From: Hydrogenophaga sp.
GTDB taxonomy: Bacteria > Pseudomonadota > Gammaproteobacteria > Burkholderiales > Burkholderiaceae_C
Assembly (NCBI RefSeq): GCF_030373245.1
Contig: NZ_JAUCZF010000001.1
Location: 372,001-436,000, forward strand
Length of the DNA stretch: 64,000 nt
Direction of reading: 5' to 3'
Shown here piece by piece: positions 61,929 to 64,000 of the stretch. The notes below the pieces were generated by a model. It saw nothing but the letters and a program-made list of their open reading frames with translations. It did not search any database and was not told the origin of the DNA. How positions within the stretch are numbered: position 1 is the first letter of the stretch; every line of letters starts with the position of its first letter. The position numbers and the translations under genes were made by a program.

Positions 61929-63760
61929 GCACCAGCAACAAGGTCCACAGCCTGATCCGGCTTGACAGCCGCTGGCTGCAGCTGCCCATCGACCTCGCGC
62001 TGGTGGCTGCGGTCTGGTGGTTTGCGTTCTGGTTGCGCTTCAACCTGGACACACCCGACGAGTTCCAGTCCATGATGGTGCAGACCCTGGTCTGGCCGCT
62101 GCTGGCATTTGCCGCGAGCTTGCTGGGTTTCGGTGTCTACCGCCACATCTGGCGCTACACCAGCGTGGCCGAGCTCACCCGCCTGAGCTACGCGGTGGCG
62201 CTCGGCGGTCTGCTCACCGCGGCGGCGATCCTGATGTTGCGGGTTGAGTTTTTCCCCCGCTCGGTGCTGCTTCTGCATCCCTTGCTGGCCCTGGTGGCAC
62301 TGGGCGCAGCGCGCGCACTCGCACGCATCGCCCTATCTGGCGCCGAGCCCTCATTTCTATCGGGCAAGCCACTGTTGCTGGTGGGCTCGGTGCAGGACGC
62401 AGCCGCTGCCCTGCCGGCCTTGCGGGGCTTGCGTCAGTGGACGCCCGTGGGCATCGTGAGTCCCGTGGCCGCAGAACAGGGGCGCTCGCTGCAAGGCCTG
62501 AGCGTGGTCGGCGTTCTGGCGGATCTCCCGCGTCTGGCCCAACGGCTGGAGGCGGCGGCCGCCTTGGTCGTATCAGCACCAGGAACCGATGCCCGACGAG
62601 CCGCCCTGATGGGCGCGAGCGAGGTGGGTCTGCCTTTGCTCACCATGCCGCGACCCGACGAATGGCTGCGCAATGATCACAGCCAGCCGCGGCGAGTCGA
62701 ACTGGAAGACCTGCTGGGGCGGGCGCCGGTGGCGCTGGACGAACAAGGCCTGTCCGAACTGCTCACCGGTCAGACCGTGATGGTGACTGGCGCAGGTGGC
62801 TCCATCGGCTCGGAGCTTTGCCGCCAGATCGCACGCTTTGGGGTACGGCGGCTGGTGTGTGTGGACGTGTCGGAATACGCGATCTATCAGCTGGAACGAG
62901 AGCTCGCCGCCTCGCATCCGCAAATGCAGGGCCTGTACTACACAGGCAACGTTCGCGAGTTCGAACGACTGCTCGCCATCGCCGAGCAGCACCGGCCCGC
63001 CACCGTCTTCCATGCCGCGGCCTACAAGCATGTGCCCCTGATGGAGTCGCTGAACGAGATCGAGGCGCTGCGCACCAATGTGCTGGGCACGCTAAACGCT
63101 GCGCGCGTGGCTGGCCGCGTGGGTGCACAGCGCTTTGTTCTGATCTCCACCGACAAGGCGGTGAATCCGACCAATGTCATGGGAGCGAGCAAGCGCCTGG
63201 CCGAGCAGGTACTGCAATCGGTGGCGGTCGAGTTTGCGCAGACGCGTTATGTAGCGGTGCGTTTTGGCAATGTGCTGGGCTCCAGCGGCTCGGTGGTGCC
63301 GCTTTTCACCAGCCAGATTGGGCGCGGCGGTCCCGTCACGGTGACGCACCCCGACATCGTGCGCTACTTCATGACCATTCCCGAAGCCGCACAGTTGGTG
63401 CTGCAAGCCAGTCTCATGGGCCAGACGCGACAGATCTTTGTGCTGGACATGGGCGAGCCGGTGAAGATCGTGGACCTTGCGCGTTTGCTGATTCGGCTCT
63501 CAGGACAAACCGAGCAGAATATTCCCATCAGCTTCACCGGCTTGCGCCCGGGCGAAAAACTGTTTGAAGAATTGCTGGCCAACGACGAGACCACCGAACC
63601 CACGCCCCACGCCAAACTGCGGGTGGCCAAAGGCGCGGACACGCAGGTTGATACCGAAGCGGTGTTGCAATGGATCGCCAGCGCAGGCCCCGCACCCAGC
63701 GCGGCCGAGCTGCGGGTGTGGCTCCAGTCGCTGGTGCCGGAGTATCAGCCCGTCCAATAG
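61925..63760 (+). CDS. WbpM/CapD-type membrane NDP-sugar dehydratase
   Basis: A 611-residue protein with four N-terminal helices (about 18-130), a CoA-binding-like domain, then a C-terminal SDR dehydratase (about 285-570): GAGGSIGSELCRQ, HAAAYKHVPLMES and STDKAVNPTNVMGASKR. The catalytic Tyr position is Met (MGASK), as in the WbpM/FlaA1-long group of UDP-GlcNAc C4,C6-dehydratases. It provides a 6-deoxy-4-keto sugar for other residues of the same glycan, for example bacillosamine or QuiNAc/FucNAc. It ends the locus. Confidence 0.9.
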   Translation: MSTSNKVHSLIRLDSRWLQLPIDLALVAAVWWFAFWLRFNLDTPDEFQSMMVQTLVWPLLAFAASLLGFGVYRHIWRYTSVAELTRLSYAVALGGLLTAAAILMLRVEFFPRSVLLLHPLLALVALGAARALARIALSGAEPSFLSGKPLLLVGSVQDAAAALPALRGLRQWTPVGIVSPVAAEQGRSLQGLSVVGVLADLPRLAQRLEAAAALVVSAPGTDARRAALMGASEVGLPLLTMPRPDEWLRNDHSQPRRVELEDLLGRAPVALDEQGLSELLTGQTVMVTGAGGSIGSELCRQIARFGVRRLVCVDVSEYAIYQLERELAASHPQMQGLYYTGNVREFERLLAIAEQHRPATVFHAAAYKHVPLMESLNEIEALRTNVLGTLNAARVAGRVGAQRFVLISTDKAVNPTNVMGASKRLAEQVLQSVAVEFAQTRYVAVRFGNVLGSSGSVVPLFTSQIGRGGPVTVTHPDIVRYFMTIPEAAQLVLQASLMGQTRQIFVLDMGEPVKIVDLARLLIRLSGQTEQNIPISFTGLRPGEKLFEELLANDETTEPTPHAKLRVAKGADTQVDTEAVLQWIASAGPAPSAAELRVWLQSLVPEYQPVQ

Positions 63761-63832
63761 CAACAACGGGCCGCGACCCCAGGAGCGCGCAACACCAAAT
63801 GCAAGAACACCGTGGATCCGGCTTAGCTAGGG

Positions 63833-63877
63833 CCTGTTCACACTATTTTCCTGAGTGCGAACGAGGTGCAAAAGGCC
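63833..63877. repeat. Dispersed repeat, family 3, copy 2
   Basis: CCTGTTCACACTATTTTCCT, then GAGTGCGAACGAGGTGCAAA. It matches 40601-40644 closely. It follows the last glycan gene by 72 bases. Confidence 0.65.
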
Positions 63878-63940
63878 CTAATCTAATGGCGTTGGCCCTC
63901 GCGATGCCGAGCGCTCAAAGGGGCGTGGTCCAGGAGCACC

Positions 63941-64000
63941 GCGGAACTGGCTTTGTCCGGCCGCAGGTGTTGCCCCCTCTCAAGGGGTTCGCGCGCAGCG
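63941..64000. repeat. Dispersed palindromic repeat, family 1, copy E (truncated by window end)
   Basis: GCGGAACTGGCTTTGTCCGG, spacer GCAGGTGTT, then GCCCCCTCTCAAGGGG and GCGCGCAGCG. It aligns with copies at 23499, 26277 and 34533. Confidence 0.65.

Noticed and set aside
61925-63760. PseB-type inverting dehydratase
   Set aside because: It has Met at the catalytic Tyr position and N-terminal membrane helices, so it belongs to the WbpM/CapD group; PseB is the separate gene at 53186.

Overview
The window is high-GC, densely coded, double-stranded chromosomal DNA from a betaproteobacterium. The rpoH gene preceded by a CIRCE element, the imuA-imuB-dnaE2 SOS cassette, dadA, the PACE pump and the style of the dispersed GC-rich palindromic repeats all fit Burkholderiales. 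Comamonadaceae (Hydrogenophaga/Acidovorax-like) is my best guess. It is inferred from protein style, not from any search. I see no rRNA, tRNA, CRISPR array or intact insertion sequence. About 55 protein genes are supported.

Layout. (1) 1-12 kb is a mixed metabolic stretch: the end of a vanadium haloperoxidase, a PACE efflux pump, a short core-MetE methionine synthase, a serine hydrolase, a cupin, a DAHP synthase, an exported amidohydrolase / FixH-like / di-haem peroxidase operon, an MFS pump, an orphan MotA/MotB-like pair and an EVE-domain protein. (2) 12.4-12.7 kb is a chimeric relic, IS256-type transposase start joined to a CoA-transferase 3' end. (3) 13-18.3 kb is an exopolysaccharide locus: a processive cellulose/mannan-synthase-like GT2, a TPR/beta-barrel outer-membrane protein, a 54-residue leader ORF and a GDP-mannose pyrophosphorylase/isomerase. 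Two near-identical extracytoplasmic-function-type promoters precede its two transcription units. (4) 18.7-19.2 kb is a second chimeric relic made of the 3' end of dnaE2 and the middle of the EVE gene, both of which also exist intact in this window.

(5) 19.3-33.6 kb is a complete carbon-phosphorus lyase island. On the minus strand are phnCDE plus an MFS gene, and phnGHIJ-GNAT-phnKLM. On the plus strand are phnF, a DUF1045 gene, phnN, a hexapeptide transferase and an endonuclease/exonuclease/phosphatase-fold gene. The palindrome GTCTAGAC lies in front of both minus-strand units and of phnF, and is the likely PhnF operator. No phnP is present. (6) 33.9-40.6 kb is the SOS mutagenesis cassette imuA-imuB-(membrane protein)-dnaE2 behind a LexA box. 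Both imuB and dnaE2 carry an in-frame insertion derived from the genome's dispersed palindromic repeats. (7) 40.8-47 kb carries a small protein, dadA, CIRCE-rpoH, a ferric-reductase-like flavocytochrome and lysS.

(8) 47.2-63.8 kb is a surface-glycan locus running on the plus strand with many ATGA overlaps: MurJ-family flippase, HpcH/HpaI aldolase, initiating sugar transferase, asparagine-synthase-like amidotransferase, GT-B transferase, and a pseudaminic acid pathway (pseB, pseC, an SpsF-like cytidylyltransferase, a Pse-associated methylase, an amidotransferase with HisH2/HisF2 partners, a pseG-pseH fusion, pseI), ending with a WbpM/CapD-type dehydratase. The gene set predicts CMP-activated pseudaminic acid, probably with an acetamidino group, built into a lipid-linked glycan. 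The window ends in two dispersed repeats.
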